Notes: generated by a model from the letters alone, not told the origin. Shown: positions 1 to 11,900, numbered from the stretch's first letter. The stretch is DNA of 61,701 bases from Bolinopsis microptera (GCF_026151205.1 NC_087080.1:5375096-5436796); one strand, 5' to 3'. Program-made: numbers and translations.

Positions 1-642
1 GTGAATATGGAGGCTCTGGTGATTTTGAGGAATTACAGTTGAGTAAGGAGACAAAATTTCCATGAGATGATCTTTGAGATTTGTTTCATTTATATTGCTG
101 GAGTCGGTGATTTCATTGCTTATTTCAATGATTGGCATTTGAGAAAGATTTTTGACTAATTTCGACCTCTGTTTTGAATACAAGTCACATATGTAAAGAA
201 CATGCGACTCGTCTTCGATGGTCTCAACGCCCATACTTGATTGGCACCAACCACATAGTCTTTGCTCACGGGGTGTGTTGGAGTATCTGCCTCTTTCAAT
301 ATGGAGATCATGTGCGCTGATTCTAAGTTTTGTGGTACTGTAACGACGAGAAAAGCCTTTGCATAAGTATAAGTAGGGCTCTCGGTTGAAGGTGTGTTTG
401 ATTGAGTGATAGAATGAAAGTTTAGAAGAAGTAGATTTTTGATATTGCCAACATTTTTTGAATTGATTGGTTAGAGCTTCGATGATTTTAGGAATTCTAT
501 ACTTTTTGCTGCATAGTGGTTTGATGGATTGACTAAAATTTGACTGATTTATGAGGGAGTCTTTTAATAATTTGTGATCACTTACAGGGTTGGGCGCGGC
601 TTTGTTAGCTGCATTTGTATTGAGAATTCGGAGAAGTACAAA
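1..642 (-). pseudogene. LINE reverse-transcriptase C-terminal fragment
   Basis: One open minus-strand frame runs from a stop at 643-645 off the left edge. It reads as the region after the reverse transcriptase of a non-LTR retrotransposon. The diagnostic stretch is LRISAHDLHIERGRYSNTPR, followed by a cysteine/histidine cluster (CGWC, then ESHVLYIC) like the zinc-knuckle tails of many invertebrate LINEs. No start codon or RT core is present here, so it is a truncated piece or continues beyond the window. It lies downstream of the first STK11 exon on the same strand, so it is probably intronic. The family is recognised from the motif only; the clade is not resolved. Confidence 0.75.
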
Positions 643-1216
643 TTAACCAATTGGAAAAGCAACTCGTGCACGTATAAACAACTACTATTTGAATTAGTCT
701 CCCATAGTTAAAACATCGGGGGCGAGAATTAAAAGAGTGGATTTATGTAAAAATAGATTCAGCTGCAAAGATTGTTCCACTATGCAGGACCATCTAACTG
801 ATTACCAAAATAACTTAAGTATTTTAATACATGATTTGGCGAATAATTTCCATGAAAGAAACACTCTCACGTCTAAAAACATGGATAGAAAAAGATCCAA
901 GAGTAAAGACGCGTATTAATATAGAATATTCAATGATGTTAAAGATGTTATTTCAAGGAAAGCTTTCATTCGAGATTGTCACACTAGCAACTTCATGATA
1001 GAACAGACAAACAAACCGACACCTGAACTAATATGCAGGTAATGTAGCGTGACACACGGATTTTATCTGACTCTAGAAGATTCCAGTGAAGTCAGCAGAG
1101 TTGAGAAGGAGCGCTATAAAAGTACACAATCACCGTGTCACACTATAATCCTGCAGATGACGTGGTGGTAGAATGTTCAGTTGCTAGCGTCACAATTAAG
1201 AGAACAACAATAATAC
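643..1216. other. Non-coding stretch, probable STK11 intron 1
   Basis: No convincing exon was found here. A 60-codon open frame on the plus strand (737-919) has no recognisable motif and opens with GTG. On the minus strand I looked for the kinase exon that should follow the glycine loop of STK11 and did not find it, so that exon is probably outside the window. Confidence 0.4.
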
Positions 1217-1448
1217 CTCCATATCTCACCCGCGCATAACTGCCCTCCCCTAGTGCGTCACCCAGCAGATACTTCCCGACAAACTTGGGGATTTGAGGGG
1301 TGGTCTCGTAGACAATGTCAGCGCTGGGAACCTTGTGGAAGATAACCTCGGGGTAGTCGTCGTTCTCGTCATCCCACGGATCTGATGCTCCGAGGTTGAA
1401 ATGTACTAGGTCTTCCTCATTGAGCTCAGATGGGGTGGTGGTGGTCAT
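1217..1448 (-). CDS. STK11: STK11/LKB1 serine-threonine kinase, first coding exon
   Basis: This exon encodes the N-terminus of a protein kinase. An acidic leader is followed by KYLLGDALGEGSYARV, which matches the start of the LKB1 kinase domain, with glycine-loop pattern GEGSYxxV. LKB1 is the tumour-suppressor master kinase that activates AMPK-family kinases with STRAD and MO25. The ATG at 1448 is preferred; the codon just upstream in frame is GTG. Two donors are possible: GTATTA after 1217, or the better-looking GTGAGA after 1230. Remaining exons lie to the left of the window. Upstream there is a splice-acceptor-like AATCTGTAG 19 nt before the ATG. The exon starts about 290 bp downstream of the RPL32 stop on the same strand, so its promoter must be very compact or the 5' end is trans-spliced. 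Confidence 0.85.
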
Positions 1449-1737
1449 CACTCATCATCTTTACATTCTACAGATTACACCTTAGTGTCAGGTGCTCTAT
1501 AACATCATGGGACCTTTGGGGAGGTTTGTTGCTATTTAGTAGGTTAAAATTATATGTCTAATCTGCTTTTAAATCCCTTACATTCTTAGTAAACACACCA
1601 TACTTTGAAATATCATTGAGATGAGAAGATCGAGAATTGGTGGTCAATTCTTGTTGTACCGCAAATATATTTATCAACAACTTTAACTCTTAAATAAAAC
1701 CAAGCAACTTTGATAGATAAAAAATAACTTAATAAAT

Positions 1738-2142
1738 TTAATTATCTTCTTCGGATCTCAATTTTGCTTGCCAGTTGGTGACTTTGATGTTAAGCTGTTG
1801 TGCTCGCTCGACGATATCTTTCCTCTTCTTGGCGCTGACATCATGGGCAATCTCTGCTGCGTATTTCTTGTTCTGCATCAACAGAAGTTCGAGATCTGGT
1901 ACGTTGTGAACGACGAATTTAAGGAAACCGTCGGGCATGAGGTGCCTTGTGTTCTTGTTGGAGCCATATCCGATGCTGGGCATCAAGAACTGTCCCTTGA
2001 AACGTCTCCTGACCCTGTTGTCAATTCCCTTGGGTTTCCTCCAGCTGCTCTTGGAGAGCTTGGAGTACCTGTCGGACTGATGCCTGATGAACCTCTTTGT
2101 TCTCTTTTTGACGATCCTGGGTTTGACGAGGGGAGACACCAT
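1738..2142 (-). CDS. RPL32: 60S ribosomal protein L32 (eL32)
   Basis: A complete 134-codon frame in one exon; vertebrate eL32 is 135 aa. The N-terminus ([18 protein letters not shown]), the basic central stretch with [13 protein letters not shown], and the block [22 protein letters not shown] are characteristic of the family. eL32 is a structural component of the large cytosolic ribosomal subunit. An acceptor-like CTCTCAG lies 11 nt upstream of the ATG, so a non-coding 5' exon or a spliced leader is likely, as is common for ribosomal-protein genes. It sits between SMC5 and STK11, all three on the minus strand. No frameshift or missing residue was seen. Confidence 0.97.
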   Translation of the reverse strand: MVSPLVKPRIVKKRTKRFIRHQSDRYSKLSKSSWRKPKGIDNRVRRRFKGQFLMPSIGYGSNKNTRHLMPDGFLKFVVHNVPDLELLLMQNKKYAAEIAHDVSAKKRKDIVERAQQLNIKVTNWQAKLRSEEDN

Positions 2143-2807
2143 CTTGAGCTATACTGAGAGTTAAATTTGTTATTTTCAGAAGTTACCAAAAACAAAGGGT
2201 AATTAAAGATAGCATAGAGCATGCAAACAGAAAATAAAAACGTCTTAACTGTGATAATATAATACAGTAACAACAATTTTGATCAAATTTCCTGATTCCC
2301 AATAACATACGAATAGAAAATCAGTCATTAACAAATCAAGTTCCTCACCAAAGCTTTGGTGAATGGTGATGCGATTATTCATAAAATACATTTAATAAAA
2401 GTTAGTAAAATTGGGCATATTCGCATTTCTTTTCTGAGATATAAAACTCAAATGCTAACGACACATCATATCATTGCTTTCAGCCATAAAGATAAAACAA
2501 GAATTAACAGAATAAAAATTGTGTGATGATTAAAATTGACGAAATTTCATCATAACTTGTAGCATAATTTACAAAATATTTATGTAAAATTTAAATACAT
2601 TAAAAATAAAATACAGTCAATCGGCGGTAGTTGCCGTAGCAGACAATATTATATCTGACATGAAAGGGGAAAAACAAAGTAGAAAACAAAAGTGCTCCAA
2701 TCAAAGGTGAACAATGTCTCAGTCTGCCGAGAATTAATTCAAAAATAGGTACCAGAGGTAAAGATCACAAATCAATTACAGGGCAATACGTGTTGGTCAA
2801 CTACACA
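2143..2807. other. Spacer between SMC5 and RPL32
   Basis: AT-rich sequence containing the 3' UTR of SMC5 and the promoter or 5' UTR of RPL32. The minus-strand acceptor at the RPL32 5' end is the only signal I can point to. I see no additional gene. Confidence 0.5.
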
Positions 2808-5800
2808 TCAATGCACCAACTGAGACATCCTTATGCGATTGTTCTCAATCACCTTTTCAACAACAAACGAATCATCCAGAGCGTTGGCATTCTCCAAACC
2901 AAGACCATTGAAAATACTTAGAATATTCATCTTATCGTTATATTCAAGGTCGGGCAACAATTTGGGTGTGATCAGGAAATACTGAGATGTTCCAGCTATG
3001 GTGGCAGCGTGGGCCATCATCTCGAACACCTTCCGTTCATTCTTAGGATCCATACCCTGGTTTATCTCATCCACCACCCTGAAGGGACAGTCTGTGAGCC
3101 CCTGCAGGGAAAGTAGGTAGAGAATTGTAGACACGGACTTCTCTCCGCCTGACTGATATGAGGAGGTAAGTCTTTTCATGTCGTCACTGTTACGGAACTG
3201 GACCCTGATGTCGATACCCCACTTGTCGTAGTCCTCGTGTTCTGAGAGTATAACTTCACCAGCACATTTCAGCCGTGCGAAGAATGATCGGAATTTGCCG
3301 TTGATCTGGTCGACGATCGTGGTGACGGGACCGTACCACTTCTCACGGACAACGTTGATTTGTTTGTCGAATTCTGAGAGTTTTTCTTGGTTAACTTCAA
3401 CTTCCTGAGCTTCGGTTTCTATCTCCCTTTTCCTGTTCTTATACTCAGTTATCACCTGAAATAAATTACTGTTCTTTGAAAGTGGTATTATAAACAAATT
3501 TATGAAAGAATTATAAACAAATTATTATCTTTATATAGAAACAGAAAGTTAAACCTAAATTTAATGTAAGATGAAATTCTGAAAAAGAAGATCTTACCTG
3601 AGGATCTACTTCATTGCTGCACTCAGCTAGAGCACGTGCTTCATTCAGTTGCTGATCTAGATCGTTTACATCAGAACACGGATACCTGGCGGGATGTTTT
3701 ACTATTAGTCACCAGGCAGTGTTAGCTAGTAAAGTCCTGATTTACTTAGCCACCAGTATTTGCCAGTAATGAAAGTATGTACCAATAGACAGAAAATTGC
3801 AGGACGGATGATACAGCAGAATTTTGAATCAATCAAAAGCTCTGACACCCAAAAAGCTCTAAAGTCTACTTACTGTTTGAACATATTCTTGTATTTGTTC
3901 GGAAGATTATCTCTGTCGAGACCACAAGCAGCTTTAGCCTCCTCCAACAATTCCCTTGCGTGATCCCGCTGTTTTTTGATCTGGTCGGTGTGATTATCCA
4001 GCTTTTCCTTGGCCTCTTGCAGTTCCTGTGTACTGGACTGAAGTTGTTCCTCGGCGTCTGATACTTCCAGAGAAACCTCTATTTTCTGAATTGTGGTCTC
4101 GTTTTTCTCGTTTAGCTTCGATTCAAAGCCAATGTAGAGAGTGTACATTTTCTTCTGTAGCGAAGTACATTTCAGCAAAATCTGCTGCGACTTTTGGGCA
4201 CATTTAGCTTTCTCCTCCTCTAAGTTGATGGAAGAGTTTTCTAGCTCTGCAATCTTGAACGCTCTGTTCTTTATTTTGTCATCGATTGTTTCCCTGTGTC
4301 GTATCAAGTGGAGGATCTTGTTTTTCTCATCTCGATGAGTTTGATCTTTTATTCGTAACTGCTCTTGCTCGGCTTTAACCTTGAATTAAGCTGGGTTTAG
4401 AAAGGAACAAAAGTAGACAAATACTTAAACCCCTTAAAGGTGAAACAAATCCAGTCAAAATCACGACTACCATGTAAATATTTATGTAGCATTGACTACG
4501 TCGGCTCAAGTTAGAAAGGCGGCAGAAATTATCAATGACTGTAATGATTAAGTAACAATAAAATGTGTTCTAACAATTAATTCGAATTTCTAAAGAAAAG
4601 CATCAAAGTTTTAGTTACAAACTACAATGTACAGCCTACCTCATTGTAGCGAGTCTTTGCCTCATCAGACTCCTGTTGGATTGCTGTCAGCTCTGTTTGC
4701 AGCCTCTGGATCTGATTTGTGTCAACTGTCATACTGAATATCTTAGCACCTCTCAGCTGGCTGATAGAGGATATCGTGTCGTTAGAGTATCTTGATCTGC
4801 TGTTCTGGTACCGATGAGTTGGAGTGAAGTACAGACCTGGAAGTGGAATAATTGTGATGATTTACATAACACTATTTACGCTCGCAAGTTACAATATTGT
4901 TCCTCGTACGAGATAAAGTTTCAGTTCATTTGATAGTTTAGAGAATCAAGCTGAATTTTAGTCTATTAATTAAACATCAGTATCACTGATTTGGTCACCA
5001 GATATCAAAATCTACATTATATTTTGAGAAGCAAAATAAGACCTACCTTGGGTAATAACTGTGTTGATCTTATCAATATGCTTATCAACAGCTGCTGAGC
5101 CAATCGGAACAGTATGAATTCTATAGTACTTGCAGAGATATCTTTTAGCAAGAGGTGGACATTCAATAAAATCTACCAAGTAACCAAGAAAACCAAATGA
5201 TTTCAGCTTGTTTACATCTAAGTTAGATTGAAAGTTTTCTTCTTTGGGGGCAATCACAGCATTGATGTTGAGTTTCTGTTTATCCCTAAGCTCCTTCATG
5301 AATAAGTTTAAATCGTCTGATCGTTCAAATATAAAAGCTTTTCTATCATTCCTTGAAATTATGCTCTCAATGTACTTTGCATTTGCTGTGTTAGGCACAT
5401 TGATGATGAGCTGAAATGGTTCTAAAACTTCTCCCTGGAACATCCCTTTATTTTGCCGGAGCCATTCAACAGCATTAAAGGTATCTCGTTCATATCTTCT
5501 TAGATTTTCCATTTTCTGGTTACTGATGTCATTAAGCTTCTGAATCTGATTATTTATGCCTCTGTGCTTAGATTTTCTGGACTGCTCTTCGATTGTCAAT
5601 TCATTGAGGGTGGATTCAAGCTGTCCCAACTCTATTGCTATGCTTTTACATTCTGTGATAAGGCTATCACGGCGAACTTTAAGATCCTGAGCAGATTGCA
5701 AATCATGAAGCTCAGCTTTGTAAGCATTAACTTCATTGGTGAGCTGATTTATTTTAGTTGTTCTGGTTTCAGTTTCAGCAACTTTGCTGTTGTACTCCTC

Positions 5801-6736
5801 AAGGATTTCATCTAGTTTTTCTTTATTAGAACTAAGAGAACTCTCAACAGACTTGATATTAGAGTTGATCTTGTTCAATTCATTGGTCATCAATTTGATT
5901 GTATTTTCAACCTCAACCTGCTTATTGCGTTTATCCTCTAACAAGTCCTCTAGAGGCTTGGCAGAATCTTTTAAAACTTCGACTCTATTCTGCAATGCCT
6001 GTTTTCCCTCACGAAGTTTCTGAAAATTAATCCTTGCCACTTCATAGACAAGCCAAGGTCGTTTAAGTTGCAACACTTCTATCTTTTTCAAATGGTTGCT
6101 TCTTTCCTCATGCTTGCTGACTATGTCCTTAAGGTAATCATTGCGCTTCATTAGTTTATCCAAATATTCTTCCTTAGATGCTTGAGATGTGATAATAGAT
6201 TTGTGCTCGTTTTTGAGGGAGATAAGCTTGTGATGAAGTTCAACAAGTTCTTGTCCACCAACAGCACGCTCAGTTGATTCTAACAGCTGGGGAGGAGTCA
6301 TCTTAGCAAATTCTGCTACCATATCTTGAGGAAGAAACTGACACAAATTGTTGACATCAATGTTTAACTTTTTGGCCAGGCTAGTGACCTCTTTCAAATT
6401 AACAGGTTTCTTATTTATTTGCCAGTCTGATTTATTGTCACGGGTTATCATCCTTTTGATTGTGTAATTCAGGCCATCCTTGTTATACAGCTCCAGTTCA
6501 ATAATTGCTAGGTCTGCTCCATGTTTTACAAATTCTCCGACTTCTCTAGCTCTACCAAGAAGATTAGTCTTTCCACCAAGGCCTAAACAGAGTGCACAGA
6601 CAATAGAACTTTTACCAGTGCCATTCGGACCAATTATGATGTTCAAATGTGGGCCTGTCTTAAATTCAACTGATTCATAGGTCACAAAGTTCTGCAGTTT
6701 TACACGGGCTAGAGATCCTTGGATCCATCCATCCAT
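2808..6736 (-). CDS. SMC5: SMC5, structural maintenance of chromosomes protein 5
   Basis: Five coding exons in consistent phase: 6736-5047, 4836-4640, 4379-3874, 3685-3598 and 3455-2808, giving 1042 aa (human SMC5 about 1100). SMC5 pairs with SMC6 in the SMC5/6 complex, an ATP-driven DNA-loop machine for recombination repair and restraint of extrachromosomal DNA. Visible parts are Walker A GPNGTGKS at residues 36-43, a Q-loop region with CQFLPQDMV, coiled coil, a hinge at about 430-600, return coiled coil, ABC signature SGGEKS near 929-934, and Walker B FRVVDEINQGMD near 952-963. The start is the ATG at 6736 (the codon before it is GTG). An acceptor-like ACATTTCAG lies 11 nt upstream. The exon 3 acceptor reads CAAG with an in-frame stop just inside the intron, which fixes the boundary. 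All ATPase motifs are intact. Confidence 0.96.
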
Positions 6737-8046
6737 CACACAACTACCTGAAATGTCCGATTAAGTTAGACAATGTCAAAACATGATACATTATAATATA
6801 TGGATAGCCACAAAGCAGTTAAACTCGAGAAAGGAGGACAACATACACTTGTGTTGAGTGTTAAGAGGATGAGTGATTTAAACACACTGTCCCATATGTG
6901 TCATCAAAAATTATGCAAATCACAACTTAGCCGACTAAACAACATGACAAAATTAAGAAGTCCTGGACTACAGTCAACAATGGAGAGTACATCCTTCAAC
7001 CAAAGGGAGTCATCGAATGTTACTTACCGTTAGTTTAAAGGCTAATGTAAGAAACAGGAAGGAAATGGGGAAATTATCAATAGCTGGGAGTCACATGACC
7101 GTGGCCGTATAATGTACATACTTTGCTTCACTTTATCCTCAACAAGACTTGACCTAGCAAAACTAAGGTTCTTAAGCGTTCTTAAGTTGAGCCATGGAAG
7201 ACACCCATCTCAGTGTACTGGTGGCCTTAGCAAGTTCAGGACAGGTCAACTGCGAGGATGTATATCTTAATGAACTCTAGTTCACCACAGGGATTGATCG
7301 CACATGACTAAGAAGAGACCTGCAACCTGACAAATAATACAAAAGACTCCTATCAGATATGTGGGAATATTCAAACAATATACACATAATATAGCAATGG
7401 CCAATTGGCTGACTATAAGGTCATGGCCTGAACTTTAATAGTCAAGTGATGCTAAAGCAGAGCACAAATATGTAATAAGTTAATAGATAAAAATACTGAT
7501 TCAATGATTAAAATTATAGCTGTGAGTGTCAATAAATTACTGTGTCATAAAAAAAGGAACGATGTACACGTGATCTGAGATACCAATATCTCAATATCAA
7601 AAGGATAGTGTCTAGAAACATTCATAGTCCATGGTGGCAGATATCAAGTTAAACGAAGTTACACTGACTGGCAATGTATACGATTGCCGTCTCCCTCTCT
7701 CACCCCTGACCGCTATCAGGGTGCTCCTGAGGATTGAGAATCTAATCTATCAGATTGCAATGCGAATGAATGAAAAAATCGAATCAAATCAAATCAAATC
7801 AAGGACACTGACACAAACTTATTACAACACTTATAAATCTACACTTACTGAGTATTATGAATCGTGATGGAACTGTTTTTAAAGGTTAAAAGCCTGCCAA
7901 AACCCTGGCTCCAAACCATAAAAGCCTCAATATAATTTGATTTGAAAAGTGCTGATAAACGTCATCACCACTTTTAAAAACATTGTTCCTAATTACTACT
8001 GATTTGCGGATTCCATCCAATGATTACCGTTTAGAAGCCAACGGTG
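6737..8046. other. Intergenic stretch with repeat fragments
   Basis: No gene is recognised. There is a short AATCA microsatellite near 7783-7802. One copy of a 34-bp direct repeat lies at 7366-7399; its twin is at 8448-8481, next to the retroelement remnant. The sequence after the first copy loosely resembles 15893-15960, suggesting a shared 3' untranslated tail of one retroelement family. Open frames at 6800-7033 and 7631-7867 have no recognisable motif. Confidence 0.4.
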
Positions 8047-8181
8047 AAGTCGAAGTCACACAGATTTACCACAAATGAGACTGACTTCTTTGCTCAAAGG
8101 GTCTTGTGCTATTGGAACAGTCTACCGCCACTTGTGAAAGCTAGTGAGTCGGTTACTGATTTCAAGAGGGGCCGGGATTAG
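8047..8181 (+). pseudogene. LINE ORF2 C-terminal scrap
   Basis: The frame beginning at 8047 reads TNETDFFAQRVLCYWNSLPP and then VKASESVTDFKRG before a stop at 8179-8181. This is the common pattern at the C-terminus of many CR1/Jockey-like LINE ORF2 proteins (FFxxRVxxxWNxLPxxVxxAxSVxxFK). Upstream sequence in the same frame soon hits stops, so this is a truncated remnant. It is too short to assign a clade. Confidence 0.7.
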
Positions 8182-8447
8182 ATGCCTTTCCTGGTACTAC
8201 AGTCCAAAGGTTATCGACGTGTATGAAAGTACATTCACACCAATGATATTTGATGTAAGTGTGGTGAAGTGTCGGGGAACGTTAAACTCTTATAAGGATT
8301 CCCATTCTTGACTGCATGGAAATAATGCAGAATAAAAATGTACAGTTGGGCATGCATGAAGCAATACAAGCTTGTACACAAGAATGTAGGAATGTACAAA
8401 CCAGACGGAGAGTTGAAGGTTAGATATACTGAAAACAAAGGATATAA

Positions 8448-8481
8448 AATATTCAAACAATATACACATAATATAGCAATG
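8448..8481. repeat. 34-bp direct repeat, second copy
   Basis: Identical over 34 bp to 7366-7399. It lies just downstream (in minus orientation) of the retroelement endonuclease remnant, so it is probably part of that element's 3' UTR. The copy at 7366 would then be a solo 3' fragment. Confidence 0.6.
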
Positions 8482-8544
8482 ACCCTACATAAAATCAACC
8501 CTTTAAGAATTCAAAAAATTCCCTTAACAATCAAAAATTTTTTA

Positions 8545-8983
8545 CCCTTGGCCTTGTGGCTCCAAGTTAAGATCTAGACTGTTTATATCAACAATGTTTT
8601 TTCTCGCACCTCTGTCTCCACGGAGAGAAATCACTGTTGTTCTGAGGATTTCAAAGCGAAGGCGCTTTCTTATGTATCCTACAGCGTCTGAGTACCTCTG
8701 GCCAGTGTGGTACTCCATCTTACTGGCCAGCTTCTTGACCAGTCTCTCAGCTTCACCGCCCATTCCACCAGAAGTCGAGAACACTAAAGGTGTGAAGCTT
8801 CCTTTCTTCACTTCAAGAACCCTTGCATTGTAACATCGCTTTTTCTCATTTTCATGGGACAGGTACATTGCTGGTATCGGTTTGCTTGCATTGGAGGGGG
8901 CTGGGGCATGAAATACCCTTACATCAAAAAATGCCCTCACTGAAGCATTCCAAATCGATCTTGCAGATATACTGAAAACTGGT
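8545..8983 (-). pseudogene. Retroelement C-terminal restriction-like endonuclease domain
   Basis: The minus frame reads WNASVRAFFDVRVFHAPAPS, then HENEKKRCYNARVLEVKKG, FTPLVFSTSGGMG and IRKRLRFEILRTTVISLRG. This is a domain I recognise from the C-terminus of many invertebrate retroelement proteins. The FDVRVF, ExEKK and SFTPLVF blocks look like a PD-(D/E)XK-type nuclease core; that fold assignment is inference. An in-frame stop lies upstream near 8985, so the reverse transcriptase part is missing. A more degraded relative is at 16100-16428, also on the minus strand. Confidence 0.65.
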
Positions 8984-9329
8984 TAAAACCATTTAAAATA
9001 ACTTGTTTCTTTTAAAGGTGATTCTGTAGTGAGCCAGGTTTAATAAAGTATAAAAACAATGTGGTAGGAAATTAACTGTAACCAAATGAAGTAAGGACAA
9101 TGATCCGTAAAACACATTCTGTTAGTAAAATAGAATGAACATGTTCAATCTATATTACACGAATCAATTTCTTTATTATTTATATCAATATGATTAAATG
9201 CATCGATATTGATTGACGATACCGATCCCTCCCATATGATAGCGACCAGGTCGTGCTCTGATCTCATGAGGTGGTATCAAGAAGTGGGGTATATAGTATA
9301 ATTATTGAATTCTGCTACAAGCATCGAGA

Positions 9330-9395
9330 CTTGCTCTAACCAGTGCCCTTGCCCTTGCGCAAGCAATAGCGCCGTGAAACAAGTACGCCCGCAGT
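9330..9395. repeat. Dispersed repeat E, copy 1
   Basis: Contains CTCTAACCAG, then CCCT, TTGC, TAGCGC and GTGAAACAAG. The same order is found at about 10574-10640 with substitutions. Too short and diverged to classify. Confidence 0.45.
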
Positions 9396-9487
9396 TTATA
9401 TTACAGTGGCGCGAAAGCACAAGAAGAGATCAACAACAATTTGATTTAGTATCAATTAAAGCAGAAAAAAATATATATGTAAATAAC

Positions 9488-9584
9488 TTGTAGCGCGATG
9501 CACTACTGGGTCGCGCGCGCATCAAATAATGCTTCTCGCAACCACAGATCGGCGAGATGCGAAGGATTGACATCGTCAATCAAG
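9488..9584 (+). mobile_element. MITE family B, copy 1
   Basis: A 97-bp element starting TTGTAGCGCGATGCAC and ending GTCAATCAAG. It is flanked by the 8-bp direct repeat TAAATAAC (9480-9487 and 9585-9592). The related repeat D copy near 13430 lacks the insertion. No coding capacity. The 8-bp duplication is like hAT or P superfamilies, but the termini do not match a consensus I can name. Confidence 0.8.
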
Positions 9585-9654
9585 TAAATAACTAGCACGA
9601 ACTTTAGACCAGATATCTTGGAGAAGCAAGAAAGTGACTACAGACTAAAAATTT

Positions 9655-9785
9655 GATTCACGATGTCAATCATTCGCAGCTCGGCGAGGCCCAGTGGTGC
9701 ATCTCGCCAATCTACTGTGTCATGTACAGAGTTGCGAGTAGAATTATTTGATTCGCGGCGCGGATCAAATAATCAATAATCAAGG
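9655..9785 (-). mobile_element. MITE family B-like fragment
   Basis: Starts with TGATTCACGATGTCAATC and contains CGCAGCTCGGCGAGG, similar to the inner part of family B in reverse. It then diverges into GATTCGCGGCGCGGATC. The outer TTGTAGCGCG end is not recognisable and no target duplication was seen, so it is degenerate. Confidence 0.5.
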
Positions 9786-10038
9786 TATATATACCTTCTA
9801 GCTTGAACGAAAATACGTCGAAAAGAATCGAGGGTGACACAGAATCGGAAAGTGCAGACTGTAAAGTTTACGCACCCACTCTTGCCTCCTGAATTCTTGG
9901 CTGGATAGACATTTATGCAAATTCTTGGTCGTTAATACTCCAAGTCCCTTTGTTTATAAAATAATATTATTTGTGTGTGGAGTTAGCTTCATTCAATAAT
10001 AACAATTAAATATCGATATTAAATATCAATATCAACTT

Positions 10039-10138
10039 TTGTAGCGCGATGCACTACTGGGTCGCGCCGCGCATCAAATAATTCTTCTCGCAACCACAGA
10101 GATCGGCGAAATGCGAAGGATTGACATCGTGAATCAAG
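10039..10138 (+). mobile_element. MITE family B, copy 2
   Basis: A 100-bp element, TTGTAGCGCG to GTGAATCAAG, flanked by ATCAACTT (10031-10038 and 10139-10146). Nearly identical to copy 1. It lies inside repeat D. Confidence 0.8.
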
Positions 10139-10176
10139 ATCAACTTATCAAATAAACTAAACTATCGAATAAATTA

Positions 10177-10294
10177 TCGACGGATGTTACTCGTCTAAAT
10201 TACTTCGAAGTAGCGCGCGCCGCTTTCTTCTCGCGCGCCGATGGCAAGTGCTACGAAGTAGCGCGCACTGGGCCAGACCATTAACAATGGTCAA
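10177..10294 (+). mobile_element. MITE family C, copy 1
   Basis: A 118-bp GC-rich element starting TCGACGGATGTT and ending CAATGGTCAA, flanked by ATAAATTA and ATAAATTG (8 bp, one mismatch). Internally it carries CTACTTCG/CGAAGTAG and GCGCGC inverted blocks. A longer relative lies at 38421-38613 in the opposite orientation. Confidence 0.65.
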
Positions 10295-11373
10295 ATAAAT
10301 TGTCAAATTTATTTGTAAATCGACTTGTACATTGTAGTGTACACTATCGGGCTGCGGATTATAGGGAAAAATTTCTTTCCTATAATCGTCCATGAAAGAT
10401 TTTGGAATTTGAAAATTCAGATATAATATAAATTATAAAGCAACGTTAAGGAAGACAAAACGTTCAATATAAGAAAGAAGTAGATTTATCTTTCATGAAC
10501 TATGCACCTTAACCAGTTTGTATAATGTATGTATGCAAATCAGTTAAATAATCAGTCTAACGATCAATTTTTGTATTGCTCTAACCAGAGCCCTCTCGCT
10601 TGCAGTAGCGCGTTGTGAAACAAGCGCGTCACGCAGTACGCGTAGACACATGGCTATGTGAAATTTTTGTACTACTATGTCCATAGTATGGTACTTTGTT
10701 TACAGCAGACTATAATGAAGATGTACTGAACACAAAGGGTTACCCTAGCTAGTTGGATAATTGATCTTTTGGCAGGCCCCTCCTCATTTACAAAAAAAAT
10801 TTCTTTCCTTACAATTTAACCGTCAATCACGATTTTTTGATTATCCGGCTTTGTTGACCGAGTAGAGGAGACATTACATACATGTATAACTTCGTATAGA
10901 TCAAACAGATCCTTGGTCGGATCTCCCTAGATTAGGTACACTGGGATTGGAATCCCAGAGTCTGGGATTTCGCCGTCTGCTCAGAAAGTTTAAGTGTATT
11001 TAAAATTAATTCCATAATCCACAAAGTCGAAACCCCCGGCACACTCAAGTTGTAGGGAAAACAACATTTTTGAAAGAAAGTAACAGTTCAATTATATTTT
11101 TGAATTACAAACAATTTGATCCATGCATGTGTTACAAATTTGACGTATTCATTCATTCACAGTAGCAATGAAAAGGGCATGAAATACATTTTACTTAACT
11201 TTTTTTCATGATTAGATTAGATTAGATTAAGAATAATGACATAAACATCATCACTAGTTTTAAACATTCTTTCTGATTTCCTCATTATCAGAACTGTGAA
11301 CATTTCACAGCCTTCGTCATTAAAAAACAAACAAATTCTATAACTAACATAATTGTCATAATTTATTTACATT
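10295..11373. other. Intergenic repeat-rich stretch
   Basis: Holds the second copy of repeat E (about 10574-10640) and a GATTA microsatellite at 11211-11230 just upstream of the LINE fragment. No gene is recognised. Confidence 0.4.
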
Positions 11374-11706
11374 ATGAAGACAGCAAAAAAACTTTATCCA
11401 AATGCACGTGTTTTTGTACAAGCTATTCCACCAGTCCACCCCAACGGACAAGAGAAAATCCCTGGTAATGTTTGTGCTATGAATAATTTGATCTTTGATC
11501 GCTGCTCTAGGCATAAACTGTTTTACCTTGATGTTTTTTGGGCTTTCTTAGACCGCTATGGAAACAGAAACGAGAGATTATTTCCTAAGTGTGACAATAG
11601 GGGCTTTTATGATATTCATCCCAGCCCCAAGGCTGGGATGCCAGTGTTGGCAAAGTTCTATCTCAGAATCATACACTCAAAGTGGTTTAATCCAATGGGA
11701 TACTGA
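11374..11706 (+). pseudogene. LINE ORF1 C-terminal remnant (SGNH esterase end)
   Basis: A 110-codon frame. It aligns with the C-terminal 110 residues of the intact LINE ORF1 at 50551-51918: LYPNARVFVQAIPP against LFPNCKVYVQSLLP, YLDVFWAF against FMDVFYPF, and DIHPSPKAGMPVLAKFYLRI against GIHPNPQKGMGVLARSYIRA. It keeps the terminal DxxH block of an SGNH hydrolase (YDIHPSP). The esterase nucleophile and everything upstream, including any AlkB domain, are missing, so the element is 5'-truncated. It is followed after 194 bp by ORF2 of the same element. Confidence 0.8.
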
Positions 11707-11900
11707 TGTGGTAATCCAATTCAATATTTCAATTTTTCATTGTCTGCATCAGTATCCTATTGGATCTGATCATTTGGATGTTATTTATATGTATTCAAAC
11801 GAAGTGATAGCATAATGTATGTTACTTCATATTATAGCACAATACCTGACAAAACACAACGGCGAGACACAATTCTGTTAATAATATACTTTAAAGTTCT

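Larger units (their letters stand above)
9413..10176. repeat. Dispersed repeat D, copy 1, carrying nested insertions
   Basis: This repeat matches 13365-13885 in order: a segment with TTTAGTATCAATTAAAGCA, then ACTAGCA, CCAGATATCTT, AATACGTC, GGTGACAC, AAAGTTTACGCACCCAC, CCAAGTCCCTTTGTT and ACTATCGAAT. Copy 1 is longer because it has been entered by short elements: B1 (9488-9584), a B-like fragment at about 9655-9785, B2 (10039-10138), and at its end C1 (10177-10294). Comparison with the uninterrupted copy gives the pre-insertion sequence for B1 and B2. Confidence 0.65.

Noticed and set aside
737-919. 60-codon plus-strand frame with several cysteines
   Set aside because: It starts with GTG, has no recognisable domain or splice context, and lies in a probable intron.
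6800-7033. 77-codon plus-strand frame upstream of SMC5
   Set aside because: No motif and no splice or promoter support; low-complexity composition.
10187-10393. Minus-strand 68-codon frame
   Set aside because: It spans the GC-rich family C MITE and has no independent support.
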